Part shown: positions 52,931 through 62,316 of the stretch, in pieces
How the letters are laid out: each line of letters starts with the position of its first letter
Position numbering within the stretch: position 1 is the first letter of the stretch
NCBI RefSeq assembly: GCF_000981805.1
Contig: NZ_CP011132.1
Location: forward strand, 5,022,001-5,086,000
From: Citrobacter amalonaticus Y19
Lineage (GTDB): Bacteria; Pseudomonadota; Gammaproteobacteria; Enterobacterales; Enterobacteriaceae
DNA: 64,000 bases
Direction of reading: 5' to 3'
Notes under the pieces: generated by a model
What the model was told of the DNA's origin: nothing
Seen by the model: only the letters and a program-made list of their open reading frames with translations
Databases searched by the model: none
Made by a program: the position numbers and the translations under genes

Positions 52931-53293
52931 ATGTCAAAAATTGAGATCTTTGAAGCAGCAGGTTGCTGTGCAACCAGCAGCGTTGTGGTCAGCGACGAAG
53001 CCGTCAAATGGAACGCCAGCGCCGAATGGGCGAAAAAGAATGGTGTTGATATTCAGCGCTACAGCCTTGCGAAAAACCCGCAGCAGTTCCTGAATACACC
53101 TGTGATCAAAGAGTTTCTGAACACTTCAGGGATGGAGTCCCTCCCTGTTACCTTGCTCGACGGCAAGCTGGTGATGGCAGGCAAACTGCCGACTCGTGAA
53201 GATATCGCCCGTTGGGCCGGTATTCCGCTTACTCAGGACTGGAGTGAAGACAGCACCCAACCACGTTGCTGCAGCATTCCACGTATGCCTTAA
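52931..53293 (+). CDS. arsD: ArsD arsenite metallochaperone, variant
   Basis: 120 residues. Thioredoxin-like ArsD with the Cys pair at 12-13 (AAGCCATSSVV), but the third conserved Cys (Cys18 in R773 ArsD) is replaced, as the sequence reads CCATSSV. C-terminal CCSIP keeps a Cys pair. Hands As(III) to ArsA. Differs clearly from the second ArsD in this window. Confidence 0.93.
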   Translation: MSKIEIFEAAGCCATSSVVVSDEAVKWNASAEWAKKNGVDIQRYSLAKNPQQFLNTPVIKEFLNTSGMESLPVTLLDGKLVMAGKLPTREDIARWAGIPLTQDWSEDSTQPRCCSIPRMP

Positions 53294-53313
53294 TTCCAGA
53301 GGAGCTATTGCTG

Positions 53314-55071
53314 ATGAATATGCCATTTTTAAAAGACATCCCCCCGTTCATCTTCTTCACCGGTAAAGGTGGAGTGGGTAAAACATCCCTCGCTTGTGCT
53401 ACTGCGGTATGGCTGGCCGATCAGGGTAAGAGAACGCTTCTGGTGAGTACCGATCCGGCTTCCAATGTCGGCCAGGTATTTAGCCAGACTATCGGCCACC
53501 GAATTACAGATATCAGTACCGTACAAAATCTTGCTGCGATGGAAGTTGACCCTATGGCTGCGGCACAGGCTTATCGTGACCGTGTGCTTGACCCCGTTCG
53601 TGAGCTGATGCCAGCCGATGTGGTCAGCAGCATTGAAGAGCAGCTTTCAGGTTCATGCACCACGGAAATTGCTGCGTTTGATGAGTTTACCGGTCTTCTG
53701 ACCAATCATCAGTTGCGGGAAAAATATGACCATATCGTATTTGATACCGCGCCAACCGGTCACACTATCCGCATGCTTGAGCTACCGGGAGCCTGGAGCG
53801 GTTATCTGGAAGCGAACCCCGATGCCGCTGCAAACCTCGGGCCTCTGGTGGGGCTTGAGAAACAACAGCACCAGTACTCAGATGCGGTTAAAGCGCTGTC
53901 TGATGCAGCTCTCACACGATTAGTGCTGGTTGCCCGCGCCCAGGCTTCGACACTGAAAGAGGTTTCCCATACCCACGATGAGCTGTCTGCTATCGGTTTG
54001 CAACATCAGCACCTTGCCATTAATGGTGTACTACCGCCGTTTGCGGGTGAGGATGATCCACTGGCGCAAAGTATTCTGGCTCGGGAAGAAAAAGCATTAC
54101 AGGCAATGCCTGATAATCTGGCTAATCTTCCCCGCTCACAGCTGTATCTGAAGCCATTTAACCTGGTCGGTCTGGAAGCATTGCGGGAGTTATTTACAGA
54201 GAGCAAAGCCGCACCGGCTCTCCCTGCTACTACGCTGAATACTCTGGATTTGCCGAAACTTGCTTCACTAGTTGGTGAACTGAGCCAGACTGGCAAAGGG
54301 CTGGTCATGACGATGGGGAAAGGCGGCGTGGGCAAAACGACCGTTGCGGCATCAGTCGCGGTATCGCTGGCGAAACGTGGCCACAAAGTCCACCTGACCA
54401 CATCCGATCCGGCAGCACATCTGTCTTACACGTTGGATGGCTCGCTGCCCAATCTTCAGGTCAGCCGTATCGACCCGAAGGTAGAGACAGAACGTTATCG
54501 CCGCTTTGTCCTGGAAAATCAGGGCAAAGGATTAGATGCAGAAGGGCTGGCGGTGCTGGAGGAAGACCTCCGCTCGCCATGCACTGAAGAGATCGCCGTC
54601 TTCCAGGCATTCTCCCGAATCATCAAAGAGGCAGACGACCATTTTGTCATTATGGACACCGCGCCAACGGGCCATACGCTCCTGCTACTGGATGCGACTG
54701 GAGCCTATCACCGGGAAATGGTGCGTCAGATGGGGCAAACACATGACCACGTCATCACTCCAATGATGCAATTGCAGGATCCGGAGAAGACGAAGGTGAT
54801 TATCGTGACGCTTGCCGAAACGACACCTGTACTGGAAGCTGCAAACCTGCAGTCCGATCTGCGCCGGGCCGGGATCGAGCCGTGGGCATGGGTTGTTAAT
54901 AACAGCCTGGCAGCTGCTGAACCGTCTTCACCTTTCCTGAAGACCAGGGCTAACCGCGAGCTGCCTCTCATCTCTGATGTGGAAGAGCAGTATGCAGAGC
55001 GTATTGCATTAACAGCGCTACAGAGCGAAGAGCCGGTTGGTATTGACCTGCTGGAAGAAATGGCGAAGTAA
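53314..55071 (+). CDS. arsA: ArsA arsenite-activated ATPase, variant
   Basis: 585 residues from ATG 53314 (gaggagc upstream). Two nucleotide domains with P-loops FTGKGGVGKTS (about 16-26) and MGKGGVGKTT (about 333-342), DTAPTGHT signal sequences in both. Cys113 (GSCTTEIAAFDEF) and Cys422 (RSPCTEEIAVF) are present, but the Cys172 equivalent is missing: NPDAAANLGPLVGLEKQ instead of GASCLGP. Yet no arsB follows. Confidence 0.93.
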   Translation: MNMPFLKDIPPFIFFTGKGGVGKTSLACATAVWLADQGKRTLLVSTDPASNVGQVFSQTIGHRITDISTVQNLAAMEVDPMAAAQAYRDRVLDPVRELMPADVVSSIEEQLSGSCTTEIAAFDEFTGLLTNHQLREKYDHIVFDTAPTGHTIRMLELPGAWSGYLEANPDAAANLGPLVGLEKQQHQYSDAVKALSDAALTRLVLVARAQASTLKEVSHTHDELSAIGLQHQHLAINGVLPPFAGEDDPLAQSILAREEKALQAMPDNLANLPRSQLYLKPFNLVGLEALRELFTESKAAPALPATTLNTLDLPKLASLVGELSQTGKGLVMTMGKGGVGKTTVAASVAVSLAKRGHKVHLTTSDPAAHLSYTLDGSLPNLQVSRIDPKVETERYRRFVLENQGKGLDAEGLAVLEEDLRSPCTEEIAVFQAFSRIIKEADDHFVIMDTAPTGHTLLLLDATGAYHREMVRQMGQTHDHVITPMMQLQDPEKTKVIIVTLAETTPVLEAANLQSDLRRAGIEPWAWVVNNSLAAAEPSSPFLKTRANRELPLISDVEEQYAERIALTALQSEEPVGIDLLEEMAK

Positions 55072-55074
55072 CAA

Positions 55075-55098
55075 TGAAGGGGGCGTTTGCCCCCTTCA
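55075..55098 (+). terminator. Hairpin after first arsA
   Basis: Perfect 10-bp stem TGAAGGGGGC / GCCCCCTTCA with a 4-base loop, 4 bases after the stop. T-run weak. Confidence 0.7.
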
Positions 55099-55144
55099 TG
55101 CTTTGCTGTCGTTCTATTTCCCCGATGGATAACAAAGTCCTCTG

Positions 55145-55252
55145 TCATTTTCCAAAAAGAATCTTTTCGAGTTCGATTAACTGTTGCTGAGATTGCTCAT
55201 TGAGATGGGCCTCAGCCTGGTCATATAAAAAATATGGGTACAGGAAGCACAT
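55145..55252 (-). CDS. Small ORF, copy B of the YDQAEAHLNEQS sequence
   Basis: 35 codons starting MCFLYPYFLYDQAEAHLNEQ and ending LEKILFGK, with a good ribosome site (gggagac) upstream. Too short to know whether it is a real small protein or the tail of a lost gene. Related to the truncated copy at 43413-43460, 11.7 kb away. Unrecognised. Confidence 0.4.
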   Translation of the reverse strand: MCFLYPYFLYDQAEAHLNEQSQQQLIELEKILFGK

Positions 55253-55387
55253 ATTTGTCTCCCTGCATGAATGAAAACAAAAGATGGTATGGAAGATTAG
55301 CCTGCTTGTTGGGTCATAAGCTTTTGTATTTACCTTTCCTTTAGCTTTTCAAGTAACCTTAAAAAAGATGCCAACGGGAACAGAGCA

Positions 55388-55903
55388 ATGAAAATCGTTA
55401 ACGCAGAAGAAAAGCACATCCCCGCCATATGCGATATCTACGCCCATCATGTTATTCATGGTACCGCCAGCTTTGAAACTGAACCACCGGATACCCATGA
55501 GATGCTTGCCCGCCTGAAAAAGATCCGCAATCAGGCGCTGCCGTGGGTTGTCGCGTTAGAGGAAGAAAAGGTCATCGGGTATTGTTATCTCACTCGTTAC
55601 CGTGAACGCTACGCCTATCGCCACACCCTCGAAGATTCAATTTATATTCACCCGGATGCGCAGCGTCAGGGGACAGGAAAAGCGTTGCTGCGCCACGTCA
55701 TTGCCTGGGCAGAAACACACGGCTACCGGCAGATGATAGCCATTATCGGCGACAGCAATAATGAGGGTTCGCTGAAAGTCCATCAGCAGGTCGGATTTAC
55801 AGAAAAAGGCACGCTGAAAGACATTGGTTTCAAGCATGGTCGCTGGCTGGACACGGTTTTGCTGCAACGAAATCTGGGGGAAGGGAACAGCTCGCTGCCA
55901 TAA
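55388..55903 (+). CDS. arsN: GNAT acetyltransferase, ArsN1/phosphinothricin type
   Basis: 171 residues of the PAT/bar-like GNAT fold: acetyl-CoA loop QRQGTGKALL (about 97-106), YAYRHTLEDSIYIHPD and GFTEKGTLKDIGFKHGRW as in ArsN1. ArsN1-like enzymes acetylate trivalent PPT-like or methylated arsenic antibiotics. Placement in the ars operon supports this; ribosome site ggaac... upstream is modest. Alternative: plain phosphinothricin acetyltransferase. Confidence 0.8.
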   Translation: MKIVNAEEKHIPAICDIYAHHVIHGTASFETEPPDTHEMLARLKKIRNQALPWVVALEEEKVIGYCYLTRYRERYAYRHTLEDSIYIHPDAQRQGTGKALLRHVIAWAETHGYRQMIAIIGDSNNEGSLKVHQQVGFTEKGTLKDIGFKHGRWLDTVLLQRNLGEGNSSLP

Positions 55904-56182
55904 GATTCAGGCCTTATGCTCTGAAACAGGAAAAAGGGGGCATTCGCCCTCCTTCATATTTATTTCCGTCTTTAACTATTTCTGACGCCGATATTGAGAG
56001 AGTTTTCTTCTACCTACCGGAAATATCATCCGTTTTTCTCTTTCTGAAACCAATGCTTAACAGTTGAAAGGTAAGTTTGTATTCGAGCACATAGGTTGCT
56101 GGAGGGGAATAAATCCCGTCTCCCCGAACTAAATTGTGACGTTTGCAACCGGGATACCGGAACCTGAGGAGATGCAAAAACG

Positions 56183-57406
56183 GTGAACACACCTCCACTT
56201 CTACTTAGCAGCAAGATTACCTGGTGCGTTGGTTTGGCCCAGTTAATTAACTGGGGGATTACCTACTACCTGTTGGGTGCTTTTGGTAGCGCCATTGCTA
56301 ATGACACGTCGTGGGGGCAACCTCTTATCTTCTCAGGGTTGACGCTGGCTATGGGCATCATGGGGCTCATTTCACCGATATCCGGGCGATTATTAGCATC
56401 GATGGGGGGAAGAAAAGTCCTGCAGCTTGGTGCTCTCCTGAACGGCCTTGGATGCCTGCTCCTGGCAACGAGTCACTCCCTATACATTTACTTAATGGCC
56501 TGGCTGGTGATGGGCATAGGTATGCGCCTTTCACTTTATGATGCAGCTTTCGCTGTTCTCGTAAATCTTGCAGGGCCGACAGCCAGAAAATCTATTACAC
56601 AGGTGACCCTGCTCGGAGGTCTGGCTTCTGTTGCCTTTTGGCCAATTGGCGAGGGCTTACTGAGCCTGCTGGGCTGGCGATGGGGTGTTGGCTGTTACAG
56701 CCTGTTCGCCCTGATAAGCATTTTGCTTTGTATTTCTTTGCCAGATAACAAAAGAGAACGAGGTGTAGCCCCCCGCGAATCGACGGAACAGGGCATCCAG
56801 CATCTTGAGCGGGACTATCTGAAATGCGGGTTGTATGCAGCATTGATGGCATTGCTCAGTTTCCTGTCCACAGGAATTTCAACCCATTTACCTCTGATTC
56901 TGGCCAGTGCTGGTGTCCCGGTACTTGTTGGTTCCTTATGGGGGGTGGGACAGGTCAGTGCACGTCTTGGCGATATAGCGATGGGGAGTCGAGGATCTGC
57001 TCTGGGGCTGAACCTGATAGTGGGGATTTTGCTTCCTTGTTGTTTCATGATCAGCCTGCTGGGACAGACATCCATCGTGGGGACCGGCTTGTTCGTTCTT
57101 GGATATGGTGCCGTCAACGGTCTATCTACTCTGGTGAGAGCAACATTACCATTAACTCTGTTTGACCCGCGCCTGTACGCCAGTCGCATGGGAACATTGC
57201 TCATGCCGAGTTTTTTTCTGTCGGCACTGGCCCCTTCACTCTATGCCAGCTTTCGCGAACGATTTGGGGATACTGGCATGCTGATCATTTCACTGGTATT
57301 TGCGTGTGTGGCAGCAATCATAGCCATATGGATCTATTTGATTGGAAAAGATAAACAGGCACTACAAAGAGTGCCTGTTGATATAACATCGAACGTTAAT
57401 GAGTAG
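56183..57406 (+). CDS. MFS transporter of the first ars region
   Basis: 407 residues from GTG 56183 with gagga upstream. Twelve hydrophobic segments, MFS layout, loop 2-3 motif GRLLASMGGRKVLQLG (about 69-84). As ars operon 1 has no arsB, this may be its exporter (compare ArsK/ArsJ-type MFS proteins), but I cannot name the subfamily. 279 bases after the acetyltransferase gene; ends facing the second operon. Confidence 0.7.
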   Translation: MNTPPLLLSSKITWCVGLAQLINWGITYYLLGAFGSAIANDTSWGQPLIFSGLTLAMGIMGLISPISGRLLASMGGRKVLQLGALLNGLGCLLLATSHSLYIYLMAWLVMGIGMRLSLYDAAFAVLVNLAGPTARKSITQVTLLGGLASVAFWPIGEGLLSLLGWRWGVGCYSLFALISILLCISLPDNKRERGVAPRESTEQGIQHLERDYLKCGLYAALMALLSFLSTGISTHLPLILASAGVPVLVGSLWGVGQVSARLGDIAMGSRGSALGLNLIVGILLPCCFMISLLGQTSIVGTGLFVLGYGAVNGLSTLVRATLPLTLFDPRLYASRMGTLLMPSFFLSALAPSLYASFRERFGDTGMLIISLVFACVAAIIAIWIYLIGKDKQALQRVPVDITSNVNE

Positions 57407-57434
57407 GCAAGCGCGTACGAGTCTCACAACTGCA

Positions 57435-57932
57435 CTACACGCCTTTATCCAGTTGTTCCAGTTGCTGTTGTAAAGAAAGGCGATCTAGCTTCTCAAACGG
57501 CAAACTCAGAAACAGTCTGATGCGACTGGCTATTTGCTTCTCGACGTCCACAAATGCCTGGTACATTGCTTCCGAATCGCCCTCTGCGAGTGCGGGATCT
57601 TTGAATCCCCAATGGGCCGTCAGCGGTTGGCCTGGAAATACCGGGCATCCTTCTCCAGCCATTTTGTCACACAAGGTGAAAATGAAATCCATTTTTGGTG
57701 AGTCGACTTGCTGATACTGCAGGAGACTTTTACTTGAAAGGCTGGAGATGTCAAACCCCTGACTTTTCAATACTTTTAGCGTCAAAGGGTGCGGTGATGA
57801 AGCGGGATGGCTGCCGGCGCTAAACGCCTTGAAAATCCCACCACCGAGCTGATTCATTAAAGCCTCAGCAAAAATACTTCTGGCAGAGTTGCCTGTGCAC
57901 AGGAAAAGGACATGGTACGTTTTATCCATCAT
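57435..57932 (-). CDS. LMW-phosphatase-fold arsenate reductase
   Basis: 165 residues, P-loop CTGNSARS at the N-terminus (about 11-18, C-X5-R) as in thioredoxin/glutaredoxin-coupled ArsC of the low-molecular-weight phosphatase family, plus TLCDKMAGEGCPVFPG (Cys about 87 and 95). Second arsenate reductase after ArsC in the same operon direction. Confidence 0.85.
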   Translation of the reverse strand: MMDKTYHVLFLCTGNSARSIFAEALMNQLGGGIFKAFSAGSHPASSPHPLTLKVLKSQGFDISSLSSKSLLQYQQVDSPKMDFIFTLCDKMAGEGCPVFPGQPLTAHWGFKDPALAEGDSEAMYQAFVDVEKQIASRIRLFLSLPFEKLDRLSLQQQLEQLDKGV

Positions 57933-58006
57933 TTCAGCCTCTGAGTAAAAATCGCATAAGCTCTGTCACCAGGCAGCAATAAATAGAGCTGCCTGGTGAA
58001 ATGGAA

Positions 58007-58435
58007 CTACTTGATTACACGCTGCCCATGTGCGTCGATCACCTTTTCACCGTCTTCTTTAGTAAATTCACCTCTCTGTGCATCAGGCAAAATATCCAGT
58101 ACCACTTCCGATGGGCGGCACAGTCGGGTTCCCAGTGGTGATACAACAATGGGTCGGTTAATCAGGATCGGATGCTGCAACATAAAGTCGATTAACTGAT
58201 CATCAGTAAATTTATCTTCGGCGAGTCCCAATTCTTCATAAGGCTCAACGTTTTTACGAAGCAGGGCTCGTACTGAAATACCCATATCTGCAATGAGTTT
58301 GACCAGCTCATCGCGTGAAGGTGGATTCTCAAGATAGAGAATTACGGTCGGCTCAGTACCGCTGTTTCGGATCATCTCCAGCGTATTACGCGATGTGCCG
58401 CAGGCCGGGTTGTGATAAATGGTGATGTTGCTCAT
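58007..58435 (-). CDS. arsC: ArsC glutaredoxin-coupled arsenate reductase
   Basis: 142 residues, R773 type: catalytic Cys12 in HNPACGTSRNT, Arg sites in LLRKN (about 60), INRPIVV (94) and GTRLCRP (107). Reduces arsenate to arsenite with glutathione/glutaredoxin for export by ArsB. 12 bases after arsB. Confidence 0.96.
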   Translation of the reverse strand: MSNITIYHNPACGTSRNTLEMIRNSGTEPTVILYLENPPSRDELVKLIADMGISVRALLRKNVEPYEELGLAEDKFTDDQLIDFMLQHPILINRPIVVSPLGTRLCRPSEVVLDILPDAQRGEFTKEDGEKVIDAHGQRVIK

Positions 58436-58447
58436 ATCAGTATCTCA

Positions 58448-59737
58448 TTACAAAGTGAAAGAGAGACGTAGCGCCAGCGCGGCCAGCGTTACAAACAGCA
58501 CAGGCAGAGTCATGACGATCCCGGTGCGGAAATAGTATCCCCAGGTGATGGTCATATTCTTCTGTGAAAGCACATGCAGCCAGAGTAGCGTTGCCAGGCT
58601 GCCGATAGGTGTTATTTTCGGTCCCAGATCGCAGCCAATCACGTTGGCATAAATCATCGCCTCTTTGATAACGCCTGTTGCGGTGCTGCCATCAATAGAG
58701 AGAGCGCCAACCAGCACGGTAGGCATGTTATTCATGATGGAAGACAGGAATGCAGTCAGGAAGCCAGTACCTAAGGTAGCAGCCCAAAGACCTTTATCAG
58801 CAAGTACGTTCAGCACGTTAGACAAGTATTCTGTCAGCCCTGCGTTGCGTAATCCGTAGACCACCAGATACATCCCCAGTGAGAAGATCACGATCTGCCA
58901 GGGCGCACCGCGCAGCACTTTACCGGTGTTAATCCCATGACCTTTTTTGGCCACCGCAAACAGGATTGCGGCTCCCACTGCCGCGATTGCACTCACAGGA
59001 ATTCCGAGTGGCTCGAGTACAAAAAAACCGACTAACAAAAGGACTAAAACAATCCAGCCCGTTTTGAATGTTGCTGGATCTTTGATGGCTTTTGCGGGTT
59101 CTTTCAGTCGCGCCAGCTCATAAGTGGGCGGGATATCTTTGCGGAAAAAAAGATGCAGCATCACCAGCGTGGCGACAATGGCGGCGATATCCACTGGCAC
59201 CATCACCGACGCATATTCTGTGAATCCCAGACGGAAGAAATCAGCCGAAACGATATTGACCAGGTTCGATACGATAAGTGGCAAGCTGGCGGTATCGGCA
59301 ATAAACCCTGCGGCCATTACAAACGCCAGCGTGGTGCTTTTACTGAACCCCAGCGCTAGTAACATGGCGATAACGATCGGCGTCAGAATTAACGCCGCGC
59401 CATCGTTGGCAAACAATGCCGCCACCGCCGCGCCGAGCAGAACAATATAGGTAAATAGCAGACGTCCACGCCCATTGCCCCAGCGGGAAACGTGCAGGGC
59501 AGCCCATTCAAAAAAGCCGGACTCATCCAGCAACAGACTGATGATAATGACGGCAATAAAGGTGGCCGTGGCGTTCCAGACGATATTCCACACCACCGGA
59601 ATATCGGCGATATGAATCACACCCGATGCCAGAGCCAGTACGGCACCCAGCGTGGCGCTCCAGCCAATGCCTAATCCCTTTGGCTGCCAGATAACCAACA
59701 CGATGGTCAGGATAAAAATGGCTCCTGCCAGTAACAT
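58448..59737 (-). CDS. arsB: ArsB arsenite/antimonite efflux protein
   Basis: 429 residues, twelve hydrophobic segments, full-length R773-type ArsB, starting MLLAGAIFILTIVLVIWQPK. Works alone or as partner of the ArsA ATPase. Gap of 47 bases to arsA. Confidence 0.96.
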   Translation of the reverse strand: MLLAGAIFILTIVLVIWQPKGLGIGWSATLGAVLALASGVIHIADIPVVWNIVWNATATFIAVIIISLLLDESGFFEWAALHVSRWGNGRGRLLFTYIVLLGAAVAALFANDGAALILTPIVIAMLLALGFSKSTTLAFVMAAGFIADTASLPLIVSNLVNIVSADFFRLGFTEYASVMVPVDIAAIVATLVMLHLFFRKDIPPTYELARLKEPAKAIKDPATFKTGWIVLVLLLVGFFVLEPLGIPVSAIAAVGAAILFAVAKKGHGINTGKVLRGAPWQIVIFSLGMYLVVYGLRNAGLTEYLSNVLNVLADKGLWAATLGTGFLTAFLSSIMNNMPTVLVGALSIDGSTATGVIKEAMIYANVIGCDLGPKITPIGSLATLLWLHVLSQKNMTITWGYYFRTGIVMTLPVLFVTLAALALRLSFTL

Positions 59738-59784
59738 ATAACCTCCCGAAAGGGCAGCAAAGCTGCCCCGAATAATGACAATAA

Positions 59785-61536
59785 TTAACCAGCGAGTTGT
59801 TTGAGTTTGTCGATGCCGGTCGGTTCTGACGCCAGTACAGGAACAAGAGCTACGCGACTGGCATGCTGGAATTTAACGCTCTCGATCTGCGGAAGTTCCT
59901 GTTGTGCCCGCAGACGAAGCAGCGGTGAACGGGTATCGGCAATGGAAAGGCTGTTATTGATAATCCAGCCCCAGGGATGAATCCCTGCGCGTTCAAGGTC
60001 GGCCTGCAAATTTGCCGCCTCAAGCACAGGCGTGGTTTCCGGCAGCGTGACCAGTAACACTTTGGTTCGCTCCGGGTCCTGAAGCTGCATCATTGGCGTG
60101 GTGAAATGGCCTTTATCGCCCATTTTCTTAGCAATTTCGCGGTGATACGCCCCGGTGGCATCCAGCAGTAGTAGCGTATGCCCGGTGGGTGCCGTATCCA
60201 TGACCACGAAGCGCTTACCCGCTTCACGAATCACCCGTGAAAAGGCCTGGAAGACCGCAATCTCTTCGGTGCAAGGAGAGCGTAAATCTTCTTCCAGCAG
60301 GCGTTTTCCTGCTTCGTCCAGTTCGCCTCCCTTAGTGTCAAGAACATGCTGACGGTAGCGTTCCGTTTCCTCGTGAGGATCGATCCTGCTGACCTGCAGA
60401 TTCTTAAGGCTGCCATTGAGGGTTGTGCTGAGATGCGCCGCAGGATCAGACGTTGTCAGATGGACATCAAATCCCATTTCGGCCAGTCTGACGGCAATGG
60501 CAGCAGCCATCGTGGTTTTCCCCACGCCACCTTTGCCCATCAGCATGATCAAACCATGTTCATTACGGGCAATGTCATCAACTAGCGCAGAGAGCGATGG
60601 AATATCAGGACGTTGCTGAATGTAGTCTGCAGAAGATAATACTGCTTCTGGCTGAGTGGAGAGAAGCCCGCTGAGTGCAGATACACCGACCATATTAACC
60701 GGTTGAAGGAATAGCGTGTCAGTTGGAAGGCCAGAAAGATCAGAGGGAAGATGAGCTAGCGCTTCCTGTTCACGTTCCCATATTGCTGCAGCCAGTGTAT
60801 CGGTAGCGGCTTCAGTTTTTGGAAGAACGCCATTAATGACCAGATACTGATTTTTAAGACCGATGGCGGCAAGTTCCAGATGAGTTCTGGCGACTTCCAG
60901 TAGCGTTGATTTCTGCAACCGCGCGACTAAAACCAGTCGGGTGCGTGTTGGGTCAGACAACGCTTCAACGGCATGAGCATATTGTTCACGCTGTTTTTCC
61001 AGTCCCGCCATTGGGCCCAGACAAGATGCGCCATCTGGATTACTCTCTATAAAACTGCTCCATGCACCAGGCAACTGGAGAAGGCGGATAGTATGGCCAG
61101 TAGGTGCTGTATCAAAAATGATATGATCAAAGCGGGTCAGCAGAGAGGCGTCAGTCAGCAATCCAGTAAACTCATCAAATGCAGCAATCTCGGTTGTGCA
61201 TGCACCCGACAGTTGTTCGTTGATGCTGCTAACGACGTCATAAGGCAGGACGCCTTTAATTGGGTCAACGATTCTGGCCCGGTACTGCTGTGCAGCTGCC
61301 TGAGGATCAATCTCAAGAGCCGATAATCCCGGAACAGAGGCTATTGGTTGAATGGTGTTGCCTATCGTCTGGCCAAACACCTGGCCAACGTTTGAGGCCG
61401 GGTCGGTACTGACCAGCAATACTCGTTTACCCTGTTCTGCAAGACGGATCGCTGTGGCGCAGGAAATAGAGGTTTTACCTACACCACCTTTACCAGTAAA
61501 AAACAGATAAGGGGGTATATTTTCTAAAAATTTCAT
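59785..61536 (-). CDS. arsA: ArsA arsenite-activated ATPase
   Basis: 583 residues from ATG 61536 (ggagga upstream; longer ORF start is a shadow). P-loops FTGKGGVGKTS and MGKGGVGKTT, Cys113 (GACTTEIAAF), Cys172 (GASCLGP) and Cys422 (RSPCTEEIA) all present, as in R773 ArsA. Energises ArsB. About two thirds identical by eye to the first ArsA. Confidence 0.96.
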   Translation of the reverse strand: MKFLENIPPYLFFTGKGGVGKTSISCATAIRLAEQGKRVLLVSTDPASNVGQVFGQTIGNTIQPIASVPGLSALEIDPQAAAQQYRARIVDPIKGVLPYDVVSSINEQLSGACTTEIAAFDEFTGLLTDASLLTRFDHIIFDTAPTGHTIRLLQLPGAWSSFIESNPDGASCLGPMAGLEKQREQYAHAVEALSDPTRTRLVLVARLQKSTLLEVARTHLELAAIGLKNQYLVINGVLPKTEAATDTLAAAIWEREQEALAHLPSDLSGLPTDTLFLQPVNMVGVSALSGLLSTQPEAVLSSADYIQQRPDIPSLSALVDDIARNEHGLIMLMGKGGVGKTTMAAAIAVRLAEMGFDVHLTTSDPAAHLSTTLNGSLKNLQVSRIDPHEETERYRQHVLDTKGGELDEAGKRLLEEDLRSPCTEEIAVFQAFSRVIREAGKRFVVMDTAPTGHTLLLLDATGAYHREIAKKMGDKGHFTTPMMQLQDPERTKVLLVTLPETTPVLEAANLQADLERAGIHPWGWIINNSLSIADTRSPLLRLRAQQELPQIESVKFQHASRVALVPVLASEPTGIDKLKQLAG

Positions 61537-61553
61537 TTGTCCTCCTGGCATAC

Positions 61554-61916
61554 TTAACAACAAGAAGTATTACCACCGCAGCAGCCTGAAGGCGCTAATC
61601 CTACTTTCTCCAGCGGAATCCCAAACCACCGTGCAAGTTCAGCCCGTTTCGGATAACGTCCGGCCATCACTGTTTCGCCATCCAGTAACAGTAGTGGCAG
61701 TCCTTCCGCACCGGAAGCCTCAATGAATGCTTTAACTTTCTCGTTCTGGACAAAGCTCATCGGTTGCTGTGCCAGATTGTAACGATCTACCTGAACACCT
61801 CGTTGTTTAAGCCATTGTACATCCGCAGAAAAATCAACCAGAGCCTGATCGACATCAGTACCGCAGACACCGGTGCTACAACACATCGCTGGGTCGAATA
61901 CCGTTAGCGTTTTCAT
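61554..61916 (-). CDS. arsD: ArsD arsenite metallochaperone
   Basis: 120 residues from ATG 61916, R773 type: AMCCSTGVCG contains Cys12, Cys13 and Cys18; C-terminal GCCGGNTSCC pairs also conserved. Delivers As(III) to ArsA and weakly represses. Confidence 0.96.
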   Translation of the reverse strand: MKTLTVFDPAMCCSTGVCGTDVDQALVDFSADVQWLKQRGVQVDRYNLAQQPMSFVQNEKVKAFIEASGAEGLPLLLLDGETVMAGRYPKRAELARWFGIPLEKVGLAPSGCCGGNTSCC

Positions 61917-61962
61917 CCTTAACACCTCACATGTGGAAAATCATATATATTCAGGCAAATTT

Positions 61963-62316
61963 TTAAATACAAATAGCCTTACTGCTGTTAGTGCAGTTGA
62001 CTGAAGCCAGTTTACGGGCGATGGCCTGAAGATCGTCCTGTTGGCTTAACCTGGCCTGCTCAATAATCTGCGCAGCCCATGAAGGAATGTGTGGGGATAA
62101 GCGGTAATGAACCCATTTTCCGTGCTTACTATCAAGCAAAATCCCGCTTTCCCGCAACATTGCCAGATGCCGGGAGATCTTAGGCTGTGATTGATCAAGT
62201 GCAGTGCAAAGATCACAGACGCACAACTCCCCCATGGTTCTGAGTATGAGAACAATACCCAGACGTGTTTCATCAGACAGATTCTTAAAGAGTTGTAGGG
62301 AAGTAAGCGACATCAT
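61963..62316 (-). CDS. arsR: ArsR repressor of the second ars operon
   Basis: 117 residues (ATG 62316 or 62313), R773 type with ELCVCDLC metalloid motif (about 30-37) in the recognition region and SQPKISRHLAMLRESGIL. Ribosome site aggagg. First gene of arsRDABC, divergent from the iron-sulfur gene. Confidence 0.95.
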   Translation of the reverse strand: MMSLTSLQLFKNLSDETRLGIVLILRTMGELCVCDLCTALDQSQPKISRHLAMLRESGILLDSKHGKWVHYRLSPHIPSWAAQIIEQARLSQQDDLQAIARKLASVNCTNSSKAICI

